A stretch of 64,000 bases of DNA from contig CAVWFQ010000004.1 in NCBI GenBank assembly GCA_963754335.1, forward strand, positions 372,001 to 436,000, in the 5' to 3' direction. Under the pieces are notes generated by a model. The model was not told where the DNA came from. It did not search any database and saw only the letters and a list, made by a program, of their open reading frames with translations. Positions within the stretch are counted from its first letter, which is position 1. Each line of letters opens with the position of its first letter. The position numbers and the translations under genes were made by a program. Source of the stretch: JBBSDP01 sp963754335. Lineage in GTDB: Bacteria > Planctomycetota > Phycisphaerae > Tepidisphaerales > Tepidisphaeraceae. Of this stretch, positions 9,931-18,366 are shown piece after piece.

Positions 9931-11280
9931 ATGCGTCCCAGTCGTGCCAGTCGCTTCCCGCTTTGGTGTTTCATGCTCGCGGGATACCTCTCCGCCGGGC
10001 GCCGATTTGTATATATAGGCGTGCCGCCACTGTTCATCAGCGAGGCGTATCTCGGGTGGAATATCCTTCGCAATCGAGGAAACTGGCTGGGGCGGTTCGC
10101 GGACGATGTCTTGCGTTTTGACCTTTTGAGTGTTGCGGTAGCCGCCAATTTGCTTTGGGGCTTAGTCGAAGTATTCCGATGTCTCTTCCTGGGCCGGGAT
10201 CCGATCGAAGTACTTCGCACTTTCGCCCTCAGCTATTACCCTCTTTATCTACTGATTGGGCTCTCGATCGGGCGGGAACTGACAATGCCGCAGTTCGTGC
10301 GCGCGTGGAAAATCATGTTTTGCATCTACGCTCCGTATGCCACAATCGGATATGTTTTTTTTGTTGATCAGCTATCCTTTTCTGGTCTTCCGGCGGTGAT
10401 GCCAGTCGCGGTCATGTGCTTGTGGCCTTATTTGCGAGACTGGCGGCCTCGCTACATCATTTTGCTCGCGGCTTTATATCCTGTCATTTACCCTGCCGGA
10501 CATGGTCGTGGTGGATTTCTTTCACTGGTGGCGGGATTGGCATTGGTTGTCGTTGCTTCCAGGATGAGCCTGACCCGCTTGTTCGCAATCGCCGCCACAA
10601 TTCTTACATTTGGCTTTATCGTGGGGCCTTACATTCCAGGGCGTCAAGGCCAGGCCCCGCCGCTCGACCCGGTTGTTCACACGGCTCGGGCGGTGGCCAC
10701 GTTTGACGTGGAACTTGCCAAGAAGATGCTCCTGGCACGCGGCTACACCCAGGAGTGGGAGGGAATGGAAAGTGCCGACGGAACCGCGGAATGGCGAAAG
10801 AGGATTTGGCGGAATGCCTTTCGCTCACTCAACACATCGACGCTCCTCGTGTTTGGGCAGGGCGGCGGTGCATCAATAGCGGATTTAGTTCCGGGTCATG
10901 AGGATATTCACACGCCACATAACTTCATGATCTTTTGCCTTTATTATACCGGAGCTGCGGGGCTCGCTGTCTACCTCTTTTTACTGTTGAGTGTGTTCCT
11001 GGCGTCGCGTCAAGTCGAAAATTTGCGACTTCGTGCTTTGTTGATGGGCGTGATCGCCAGCACAATCGTCTTTGCGCTCGTGGGGGATTGTTTTGAAACC
11101 CCTTATGGGGCTGTTCCCTTCTATTTTCTTTGCGGAATCGTTCTGGGGTTCGGTCGAAGGCTATCGGCGCAACTCAATGCAGAGGGCGTCGCAGCCTCTG
11201 GACGGACGCCTGCTCGGTTGCGGAACTCTCGTCGTGTTCGGGAAAATATGCCGTTCGCGGCACAGCCGGGATCGCCGTGA
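9931..11280 (+). CDS. O-antigen ligase/polymerase-like (Wzy_C superfamily) membrane protein
   Basis: 449 residues with 10-12 hydrophobic helices. Near the C-terminal third, residues HTPHNFMIFCLYYTGAAG match the conserved HN...E/Y-GxxG loop of O-antigen ligases and Wzy polymerases. It is preceded by a long hydrophilic periplasmic loop (about residues 235-325), as is usual for the family. The ATG at 9931 is preferred to a TTG two codons earlier; GGTGG lies six bases upstream. Inferred role: joins or polymerises lipid-linked glycan at the outer face of the inner membrane, perhaps with the GT87 enzyme upstream. It sits between the arms of a 1-kb inverted repeat. Confidence 0.75.
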   Translation: MRPSRASRFPLWCFMLAGYLSAGRRFVYIGVPPLFISEAYLGWNILRNRGNWLGRFADDVLRFDLLSVAVAANLLWGLVEVFRCLFLGRDPIEVLRTFALSYYPLYLLIGLSIGRELTMPQFVRAWKIMFCIYAPYATIGYVFFVDQLSFSGLPAVMPVAVMCLWPYLRDWRPRYIILLAALYPVIYPAGHGRGGFLSLVAGLALVVVASRMSLTRLFAIAATILTFGFIVGPYIPGRQGQAPPLDPVVHTARAVATFDVELAKKMLLARGYTQEWEGMESADGTAEWRKRIWRNAFRSLNTSTLLVFGQGGGASIADLVPGHEDIHTPHNFMIFCLYYTGAAGLAVYLFLLLSVFLASRQVENLRLRALLMGVIASTIVFALVGDCFETPYGAVPFYFLCGIVLGFGRRLSAQLNAEGVAASGRTPARLRNSRRVRENMPFAAQPGSP

Positions 11281-11296
11281 CGGTTTTCCGATCCAA

Positions 11297-11423
11297 TCAT
11301 GAACCGCAGACCCGTCTGAACACCTCGGCGGTTTCGCGGGCACAGCGCGTCCACGAAAATTCCTGCGTGCGATTGATCCCGCGTTGAACCAGCGGTTTCA
11401 TGGCGTTGTTCTCATCGGCGCGC
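11297..11423 (-). pseudogene. C-terminal remnant of a GT4-type glycosyltransferase
   Basis: The minus strand reads ADENNAMKPLVQRGINRT, then QEFSWTRCARETAEVFRRVC, then a stop at 11297-11299. This is the typical tail of GT4 transferases (R/A-FSW-x-R-x-A-x-x-T). Nothing upstream in any frame continues the domain, and the frame ends near the beta-helix gene. It is probably a relic of a deletion or rearrangement beside the inverted repeat. Confidence 0.5.
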
Positions 11424-11517
11424 CTATTGGTTTTGCTTAGATCGTAAATCTCAAGTTTTGTAGCTGATACGTTCGATTGACCCGCTTCAGTTTACACGGA
11501 TTCAACTAATACCCTTC

Positions 11518-12804
11518 TTACGGCAGCGGCCCGTCAAAATTCGGTATCGCCTGGGCAGCGTTTGCGCTCCAATCGATGTGGATGTATCCCGCCAATGTCG
11601 AATTATCCGTTGTTACCGGCGCTGATGTCACCGGCGCGACAACAGGCGTCTGAGCGGGAACCGCTGGTGAAACCGGCGCGTTCGTGTCAGAGCCCGCAGT
11701 TGGGGTAAAGGTCGGGGTGACGGTTGGCGTCGGTGTCGGTATCGGTGTCGGTGTCGGCGTCGGTGTCGGCGTTGGTGTCGGCGTTGGTGTCGCAGTATTC
11801 GCACCGTCGGTTGTCGGCGCAATGGAGGGCGGCGCAGGGGCATTTGCCGCATTGCCGGCAAAAATCTGATTGCCGCTTTGGGTCGGCTGAATATTCTGAG
11901 CCGCCGTCCCGAATCCTTCACTGCCTGCCAGTGCCGTACCGCATCCGACGAATGTGTTATTCGTCTCATGCCAGGGAACCTTTCCATCGAGTCCCGACCA
12001 GTTCCAGAAAATTCCCGACCCCCACTGGCTGATGTAATTGTCGTGGATGTTGGTCCCCGATCCGTAGTTCTCGATGGCCCCGCTCGACATCGTGCCCGAG
12101 CTGGAGCTGCCCAGGACCGTGTTATAGGCGATCTCATTGCCGCTGGTCTTGGCGCCGGGGATCGTCGTATTGTCGCCGGTGGCGATCGACATCGCCATGT
12201 GACTGTCTTCCTTCATCGGGACGCCAATATAGTTGTGGTCAACCTGCAAACCACCGGAGCTTACGCCCTGAATCTCGATGGCGTTACGTCGATAGGTTTG
12301 AAACACGTTTCCGTTGATCGTATCGTTTTGCGAAGCTCCGCCGAGGCCGAAATCCAGGTGGATGGGTTCGCAGACATAGTTCGTGCCCGAGTTCGCCGAC
12401 GAGCTATCGCCCTCGAAGGTGTTGTCATCGAAGTGGCAGTCGACAATATTGGTGGCATTGGCGCCGATGCCATTGCTGCTGGGCAAGTTGTGGAACGTGT
12501 TTCCGACGATCGAGACATTGCTGATCGTATTCACGAAGATGCCATTGTTGGCCGAACCCCAACCCCCGATGTCGCATTGAGTGATCGTGACATTGCTGAT
12601 CTTGGTCAGGTTCAGCTCCGAGCGGACAAGATAGTTTTGATAAACGTTCGGATCATTCGCTGTCCCGCTCTGGACCATGGAACTGCTCAGGAGCTGGGTG
12701 CCTCCACCGTCGTGCACCGTCGGCGTGACGCTCATCATGCAGCGGCCCTCCAAAGCTTCGAACATCGGGACAGAGCGAGAATGCGGCCTTCTTCGAACAG
12801 GCAT
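11518..12804 (-). CDS. Exported LEPR-motif beta-helix protein with PT-repeat tail (short paralogue)
   Basis: 428 residues. The frame is open further upstream, but the ATG at 12804 has GGAGG four bases before it and gives a compact N-terminus ending in FEALEGRCMMSV, the LEPR-type motif. Residues about 30-325 are nearly identical to the beta-helix of the 6676-9447 protein (NVYQNYLVRSELNLT, SSNGIGANATNIVD). A TPTPTP linker of about 30 residues and a short C-terminus replace the FN3-like, LamG-like and PA14 modules. It is clearly a recent duplicate in inverted orientation. Inferred: secreted surface protein, function unknown. Confidence 0.85.
   Translation of the reverse strand: MPVRRRPHSRSVPMFEALEGRCMMSVTPTVHDGGGTQLLSSSMVQSGTANDPNVYQNYLVRSELNLTKISNVTITQCDIGGWGSANNGIFVNTISNVSIVGNTFHNLPSSNGIGANATNIVDCHFDDNTFEGDSSSANSGTNYVCEPIHLDFGLGGASQNDTINGNVFQTYRRNAIEIQGVSSGGLQVDHNYIGVPMKEDSHMAMSIATGDNTTIPGAKTSGNEIAYNTVLGSSSSGTMSSGAIENYGSGTNIHDNYISQWGSGIFWNWSGLDGKVPWHETNNTFVGCGTALAGSEGFGTAAQNIQPTQSGNQIFAGNAANAPAPPSIAPTTDGANTATPTPTPTPTPTPTPTPIPTPTPTVTPTFTPTAGSDTNAPVSPAVPAQTPVVAPVTSAPVTTDNSTLAGYIHIDWSANAAQAIPNFDGPLP
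11688..12740 (-). repeat. Long inverted repeat, copy B (beta-helix coding segment)
   Basis: Reverse-complement partner of 6739-7748. The two arms enclose about 3.9 kb with the 3' part of gene A, the ligase-like gene and the GT4 remnant. Both genes point inward. Confidence 0.85.
11722..11792. repeat. Hexanucleotide coding microsatellite (PT repeat)
   Basis: Tandem GGTGTC/GGCGTC units on the plus strand encode the Thr-Pro run of the short LEPR protein on the minus strand. The matching tract in copy A is much shorter. Whole-hexamer changes keep the frame, so length can vary. Confidence 0.8.
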
Positions 12805-13148
12805 GGAGCCTCCAGTGTGGATGTTTGGCGGGCCGGCGGCGCGCAGACCATCTCCGATCGCGACGCGAGCAATTTCGCGCACGAGAGACTGGCCCGAACT
12901 AGTGCGGGCAACAAGACCGGTCCAAGCCTGACGGCTCAGACTCGCAGCCCGAACTGCTTCCGACCCCGAATCTGAAGGTTCCCCGTCTCCTGCGTACAAC
13001 GCTGTTCGCAACCTTCGCGTGGGTTTATAAGGGGGCCAAACATCGAGGCAACCCAATTCCTGAAGAATTCCAACTTTTTTTTTCTGAGGCTGTTTCCGGG
13101 CTATGTGCGACGCTGCACTATCACAAACAATTAAAAAGCGGGCGATAA

Positions 13149-13181
13149 GAAAGCCCGGTCAGACAAGCTGGCCGGGCTTTC
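13149..13181 (-). terminator. Terminator-like hairpin after the pseudopilin gene
   Basis: Arms 13149-13162 (GAAAGCCCGGTCAG) and 13168-13181 pair over 14 bp with one G-T wobble and a five-base loop. It lies 29 bases beyond the minus-strand pseudopilin stop. The following T stretch is weak. Confidence 0.7.
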
Positions 13182-13210
13182 AGGAATGAATTGCCGAAGG
13201 GTTTCTTGTC

Positions 13211-13698
13211 TTAGTATGTGCTGTAAGCGACACCCTTTACGTCCGTGTCCGTAACCGGGTCGTTGGCCCAGACTGTCGCGCCATCGAAAAACCAGGCGAA
13301 GGCGCCCGTGCCCACGGGTCCGGTGATGGTTACCGTCGCCGCGCCCTTGTTAGTGCCCACCGGAAGATTGGGCAAGCTCTTGAGGTAGGGTCCGTAAATG
13401 TGTGTCGTATCCTTGATCGTTGAAGTCAGCCCATTGATGTCCGTGTATGATGTGAGCTGCGAAATAAACGCTGCCGAGGTGGCATTGCTTGGCGGAGTCC
13501 CATTGTGCTCCGTCGTATAGAGGTCGATCGAACTGCGCATGGTGCTCAGGTCCTGAATCAGGGCCGAGTCATTTGCGCCCGCGCGCCCCGGCTCATCTTG
13601 GGAATGGCGATCGCGCCGATGATCGCGATGATCACGACTACGATCACGAGCTCGATCAGGCTGAAGGCACTGTGACGATTCTTACGAGTGGTACGCAT
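13211..13698 (-). CDS. GspG-type pseudopilin (prepilin-type N-terminal methylation domain), frameshifted
   Basis: From the ATG at 13698 the frame reads MRTTRKNRHSAFSLIELVIV, the class III prepilin leader with FSLIE at the cleavage site, followed by the hydrophobic stalk and PKMSRGAR. The frame then breaks. It resumes one base shifted as GANDSALIQDLSTMRSSIDL to the stop at 13211. Planctomycete homologues have SRGAxGANDSAL here, so one G is missing from a G run near 13590, most likely a sequence error. The C-terminal part (HNGTPPSNA, ANDPVTDTDVKGVAYSTY) is the usual globular head. Inferred role: type II secretion-like pseudopilus. It lies downstream of a GspC/PilP-like gene on the same strand. 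Confidence 0.85.
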
Positions 13699-13813
13699 GA
13701 GATGCAGTTCCTTTCAACGACACTTGTCACGACGATCACCCCACTATTTGATCGTCGGAGCATCTCATGTGCTTAAGGTGAGGCACCTCAAAAATCATTT
13801 TAAGTGAATATTG

Positions 13814-14356
13814 TCAATTGGAGTCTGCCATAATCAGGTTTTCCCCGACCGACAGAATGACCTGGACTCCATGTCCGCTGAAGCATGCGGAGCGATGATC
13901 GACAGACGTGAGTTGGAATCCGTCGATCGACTGACCCACGCGGAGCAATCGGTCGTCTACGATCGCCCGAGCCCCCTTTTTATCGGTCATAATCGCGACC
14001 ACGCGGTGAGCATGACGAAACGACTCGGCGAACTGCTCGCGGGGAAGTGCCGCCTCGGGCTGCTTTTCGGCGATCCATTTGGACGACGGGGAGAACGCGT
14101 TTCGAAGCTTCGGCAACTCGATGTTGCCATTACCGGACAGTGTACGGAGTTGATCGGCGACCCCCGGGGCCGGTGCGATGTGCGGTTCGGCGGCGGGCGC
14201 GACCGTGTCCGAGGCGCTAACGCCGACCGGTTCGTCAGCGGCAACCGCCACGGCTTCCGCCGGCTTCGGGCCGAAAAACGCACAATCGATCCCATAAGCC
14301 GTTACGGCCAGCCCAAGGATCGTCGCGTACGCAGTGTATTTCTTTGAGAGTTTCAT
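13814..14356 (-). CDS. Membrane-anchored protein with GspC/PilP-like C-terminus
   Basis: 180 residues. A short cytoplasmic start (MKLSKKY) precedes one membrane segment at residues about 8-27, then an Ala/Pro-rich linker. The C-terminal 70 residues (VVAIMTDKKGARAIVDDRLL, RVGQSIDGFQLTSVD) have the pattern of GspC HR and PilP domains: variable, invariant G, then repeated beta strands. The pseudopilin gene follows 115 bases downstream on the same strand, which supports a role in a type II secretion or type IV pilus system. The assignment rests on pattern and context only. Confidence 0.5.
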   Translation of the reverse strand: MKLSKKYTAYATILGLAVTAYGIDCAFFGPKPAEAVAVAADEPVGVSASDTVAPAAEPHIAPAPGVADQLRTLSGNGNIELPKLRNAFSPSSKWIAEKQPEAALPREQFAESFRHAHRVVAIMTDKKGARAIVDDRLLRVGQSIDGFQLTSVDHRSACFSGHGVQVILSVGENLIMADSN

Positions 14357-14490
14357 GGCAGCAGTAAGAGACGATACATTTTTCCCAGGGTCAAATCGCT
14401 CGCGAGATTTTTTCCGTGGTGAGTTTTCAATTGAATTATCGGACGTTTTAAGTGAGCCCGCGGATAACCGCAGCGGCTTACAATCGTTGC

Positions 14491-15858
14491 ATGGTTCAGC
14501 CGACCCGGATTCGCGTTCTTAATGGCGATTTCCCTGAAAAGCGTTCCGAATACGTGCTGTATTGGATGCAGGCGTCGCAGCGAACGCGCTTCAATCATGC
14601 CCTGGAATATGCGATTAAGCGGGCAAACGAGTTGCGGCAGCCATTGCTTGTCGGATTTGGACTGACCGACAACTATCCCGAGGCCAACGCACGTCACTAT
14701 GCCTTTATGCTCGAGGGACTGCGTGATGTGGCAGCCAACCTGGCCGCCCGCCGGATCGGCTTTGTCCTGCGCCGCGGCCAGCCTGATGAAGTTGCGCTGG
14801 ACCTGGGGCAAAAGGCATCGATTGTCGTTTGCGACCGGGGATATCAGCGATTGCAAAAACGATGGCGCGACCGCGTGGCCGACGAGGCGAAGCGGCAGGT
14901 GATCCAGGTCGAGAGTGATGTCGTGGTCCCCGTGGAGGAGGCCTCCGACAAATCAGAGTTTGCCGCCCGCACGCTGCGTCCGCGCATTCACCGGATCTGG
15001 AATCAGTATTTCGTGCCTCTTGCGCTCCGCCGGGCCGCTGTTGATGGAAGCAAGCTGAAGCTCAAAAGCGATTTGAATGTTTCGGATCCGATCGAGGCCT
15101 TGAGCCATTTGCGGGTCGATCGCGCCGTCAAGCCTTCATCGCAATTCGCCGGCGGAGAGGAAGAGGCCGCGTCGCGGTTGCGGCAATTCATCCGGGATCG
15201 CCTGAGCGGCTATGCGGATCGTCGCAACGAGCCCTCGGAACAAGCCACGTCGATGCTGAGCGCCTATCTCCATTTCGGGCAGATTTCTCCCTTGGAAATT
15301 GCCCTGGCCGTTCGCAATGCCCGGCCCAAAGGAGGGAGCGATACCGAATCACTTCTGGAAGAACTGATCGTCCGGCGCGAGGCGGCCGTCAATTACGTCC
15401 ATTTCACGCCGAATTACGACGATTATGACGCGCTTCCGAACTGGGCGCGCAAGACGCTGGCCGCACACAAGGATGACAAACGGCCGGCGATCTATTCGCG
15501 TCATCAGCTTGAACATGCGCAGACCGAGGACCGCTACTGGAACGCCGCCCAGCTTGAGATGACGCGCACCGGCTATATGCACAATTACATGCGCATGTAC
15601 TGGGGAAAGCGGATCCTGGAATGGAAACGCACCCCGCGCGAGGCGTTCGATGAAACGCTCTATCTCAACAACAAATATTTCCTGTGCGGCCGCGATCCCA
15701 ACGCCTTTGCGAATGTCGCCTGGATTTACGGGCTTCATGATCGGCCGTGGGGAGAGCGAAAAATCTTCGGAATGGTCCGTTATATGAACGCCGCGGGCTT
15801 GGAACGGAAGTTCGACATGGAGAAGTATGTGAAATGGGTGGATTCACTTGGCGGATAG
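14491..15858 (+). CDS. phrB: Class II CPD photolyase (deoxyribodipyrimidine photo-lyase)
   Basis: 455 residues from the ATG at 14491; an upstream GTG at 14452 would add residues unlike the family. The N-terminal domain shows the class II signature YVLYWMQASQRTRFNHALEY. The C-terminal FAD domain carries YLHFGQISPLEIAL, the conserved NYDDYDALPNWA block and YWNAAQLEMTRTGYMHNYMR, which continues into MYWGKRILEW. The enzyme uses blue light and FADH- to split cyclobutane pyrimidine dimers. It is complete. No ribosome binding site stands out, so the start is moderately certain. The next gene is convergent, 18 bases away. Confidence 0.93.
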   Translation: MVQPTRIRVLNGDFPEKRSEYVLYWMQASQRTRFNHALEYAIKRANELRQPLLVGFGLTDNYPEANARHYAFMLEGLRDVAANLAARRIGFVLRRGQPDEVALDLGQKASIVVCDRGYQRLQKRWRDRVADEAKRQVIQVESDVVVPVEEASDKSEFAARTLRPRIHRIWNQYFVPLALRRAAVDGSKLKLKSDLNVSDPIEALSHLRVDRAVKPSSQFAGGEEEAASRLRQFIRDRLSGYADRRNEPSEQATSMLSAYLHFGQISPLEIALAVRNARPKGGSDTESLLEELIVRREAAVNYVHFTPNYDDYDALPNWARKTLAAHKDDKRPAIYSRHQLEHAQTEDRYWNAAQLEMTRTGYMHNYMRMYWGKRILEWKRTPREAFDETLYLNNKYFLCGRDPNAFANVAWIYGLHDRPWGERKIFGMVRYMNAAGLERKFDMEKYVKWVDSLGG

Positions 15859-15876
15859 CAGGAGGACAATAATCGC

Positions 15877-16266
15877 TCATGTGGCCTTGGCCGCTGTAAG
15901 GCCACATTCCGGGCAACGGCGACCGCTTCCCTGAAGGTCGTAGCCGCAGCGGGGACAGAGTCCGTTTTTGATTCGACGTCTTAATTCGAGCGGACGACGG
16001 GCGATCAAGCTCAGTAGTGCGGCCGACACGATGCAAACAGTCAACGCAAACCAAAATGGCAGGGTGATTGCCCAAAAACCTCTATGGCGTATGAGTTCGA
16101 AATTCGCGAATTGAACATCGTGTGTGACATCCGACCATGGCCCTTCGCTTGGATAGGAGCAGAGTAGAAAAATCTGCCCTCCATCATAACAAAGTTCGAC
16201 GCCGTTCCCGATTGCGTCGCTGGGCGACCGCGGATTCGTGTAACTCAATCGCCACATTCCGATCAC
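15877..16266 (-). CDS. Small membrane protein with C-terminal zinc ribbon (planctomycete family), probably 5' frameshifted
   Basis: 129 residues from a GTG at 16266. A membrane segment lies at about 65-87, and the C-terminus reads GLCPRCGYDLQGSGRRCPEC, a four-Cys zinc ribbon seen in many planctomycete membrane proteins. Upstream of the GTG the same frame encodes LIFSSVALGFTFLAVIGMW, a convincing first membrane helix, but it has no start codon. In the neighbouring frame an ATG at 16358 gives MNSPNLEPS. A single-base indel near 16325 would join them, making the real gene about 15877-16358. Function unknown. Confidence 0.65.
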   Translation of the reverse strand: MIGMWRLSYTNPRSPSDAIGNGVELCYDGGQIFLLCSYPSEGPWSDVTHDVQFANFELIRHRGFWAITLPFWFALTVCIVSAALLSLIARRPLELRRRIKNGLCPRCGYDLQGSGRRCPECGLTAAKAT

Positions 16267-16380
16267 CGCGAGGAAGGTGAATCCAAGCGCGACGCTCGAA
16301 AAGATAAGCCTCGGCGAAGGCGGAATTGCGCTGATGGTTCGAGATTCGGACTATTCATTCCTGGCTTTCCATTCGCGCTT

Positions 16381-18182
16381 CTATCTGAACCTGATCGGCA
16401 GTTCCTTCAGCCCGCGGAAGATCACCCCGCCGCGCCAATGGCGTCGGCGTGATGCGAGCCGGATATTGCCGCAGCGCGCCAGGAGCATCGTGATCGCGAT
16501 TTCACCTTCCAATCGCGCCAGCGCTGCTCCGAGGCAAAAGTGGATCCCCTGGCCGAACGCGAGATGCCGGTTGTCAACCCGGCGAATGTCCAGGCGGTCG
16601 GGAGCGTCGAAGAAAGCCGGATCGCGATTGGCCGCGCCGAGGGAGGCGAGGACAAAGTCGCCGGCCTCTATGGAGTGCCCGCCGAGCGTGAGGGGTTCAC
16701 CGGCGATCCGCGAGGTCCACTGGACGGGGCTGTCGAAGCGCAGCAATTCCTCGATCGCACTGCCCGCGAGCGACGGATCCGACCGGAGCGCGTGAAGCTG
16801 ATCCGGATGACGGAGCAGCGCCAGCAGGCCATTGCCGATCAGGTTGGTCGTTGTCTCGTGGCCCGCCGCCAGCAGGAGAACGCAGTTGGCAAACAATTCG
16901 ACGGTCGTGAGCCCCTCGCCCTCACCTTGTGAAGACACCAGGGCGGAGATGAGGTTCTCCTTCGGCCCGGCGTCGTACTGTTTCAGATTTTCCTGGAAAT
17001 ATTCTCCCATTGCCGCCAGGCTCGCGCCGCGCGCGACTGTTCTTCGGCGGAGGGGTTGAGTCCGAGCACCGCCGCGAAATCATCGGACCAGACCTTGAGC
17101 CGTTCGTAGTCTTCGGCCGGGAAACCGAGAAGCTCTGCGATGACCATCGTCGGCAGCGGATAGGCAAAGTCGCGGATCACATCCATCTGTTCCGCGTTCC
17201 CGAGTCGATCGAGCAACGCCGTGGCGATCTGCTCGATGCGCGGGCGCAGATTTTGGACGACGCGTGGCGTGAATGCCTTCGAGAACGATGCACGCAGCCG
17301 TGTGTGGCGGGGCGGGTCGAGGAAAAGCATCTGCTGCGAAAAGACGTCGGCGTCATCAACCCCGAGCGCAACCGGCGCCGATTCGTTTCGCAGCCCCACC
17401 TGGCTGCGCACTGCCGCTGGCAGGTTCCCATCGTTGAATGGATCACGCTTGAATCGCGGATCGCGGAGCATGCTGAGTACGTCCGCGTGGCGCGTCACCA
17501 CCCAGACTGAAGCCGTGGGATCCTTTCGCACCGGCTCCTTTTCGCGCAGCCAGCGGTAAAGGGGATACGGATTGCGCACATAACCCGGATGACCGAGGCT
17601 GCGCCGGACGAGGACGTCGTAGCCGAGGCGTCCCCATCTCTTGATCGGTGCGGCGGCGCGGTCGATCGCATCCCGAACATGGAACGGCACCAGCCGGGCA
17701 ACCCTCGACGGCGCGTGCTCGCGGGGCATGGCGTTGCGTGCCCATGCTTTCATGCCGCTGCACGCAGTGGCGTAGGTCACTCCGAGGCGATCGAGCGACT
17801 GGCCGGCGGGGCCGGTAGCGCCGGCAATCAGTCCGAGCAGGAGATGTTCAGTGCCGATGTGCCGATCGCGCTGTTTTTCGGATTCATCCGCCGCCAGATC
17901 CAGCGCCCGGCGGGCAGAGGTGGAAAGGCACTGCGGCAGAGACGCTGCGCGAAGTCGCGGGGCTATGCCCAGACGCGATTGCAATTCCTCTCGGATCCGA
18001 TCGCTGTCTGCCCCGGCATATTGGAGCAAAAAGACCGCCGCCGCCGCCCGGTCGGCGAGGATCCCCAGAAGCAGGTGTTCGGCGGTCACCTCCCCTTCGC
18101 CGCGGCGCGCGGCTTCGTCGATCGCCGCGAAGAGAAGCTTGCGCATCCGCGGCGCATAGCGGAACCAGGGACTCAGCTCCAT
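16381..18182 (-). CDS. Clp N-terminal domain fused to cytochrome P450 (one frameshift)
   Basis: The first frame (399 codons from 18182) starts with two Clp N repeats, residues about 1-75 and 80-150 (TAEHLLLGILADRAAAAVFL; GTEHLLLGLIAGATGP). It then enters a P450 (NPYPLYRWLREKEPV; LDPPRHTRLRASFSKAFTPR). The second frame (16381-17010) continues it: I-helix LLAAGHETTTN, ExxR in EELLRF, heme loop FGQGIHFCLGAALARLEGE with the Cys ligand. One base is lost near 17015-17040. All P450 core motifs are intact, so it should bind heme and oxidise an unknown substrate. Clp N normally belongs to ClpA/C unfoldases; no AAA+ module is present here. No ferredoxin or reductase gene is adjacent. Confidence 0.85.
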
Positions 18183-18299
18183 GGAAAGATGTTAGCACGT
18201 GCGCTGTGCAGGATCGCGTGCGCAAATCCCTGGCGCGTTTTCGATCCAAGACAGGCCCGGGGTCTGCGGATTTGACTCCATTGGTTTGCAAGAAAAAGA

Positions 18300-18337
18300 A
18301 AACGTTCAACGTCCAACGCTCAACTTTCAACGTTCAA
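18300..18337. repeat. Short imperfect tandem repeat (CAACGTT-type units)
   Basis: Units such as AACGTTCAACGTCCAACG and CTCAACTTTCAACGTTCAA alternate in the spacer between the P450 and EAL genes. The spacer (18183-18366) holds no gene. Confidence 0.55.
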
Positions 18338-18366
18338 TGTCGGATGCGCTTTGGTCTCGATCCGGC

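Noticed and set aside
11722..11792. Phase-variable promoter repeat
   Set aside because: The hexamer tract lies inside a coding region and changes by whole codons, so it would alter linker length and not switch expression.
13500..13620. Programmed frameshifting in the pseudopilin gene
   Set aside because: No slippery heptamer or downstream structure, and homologues are unbroken. A missing G in a G run explains it; the same lesion type recurs in unrelated genes.
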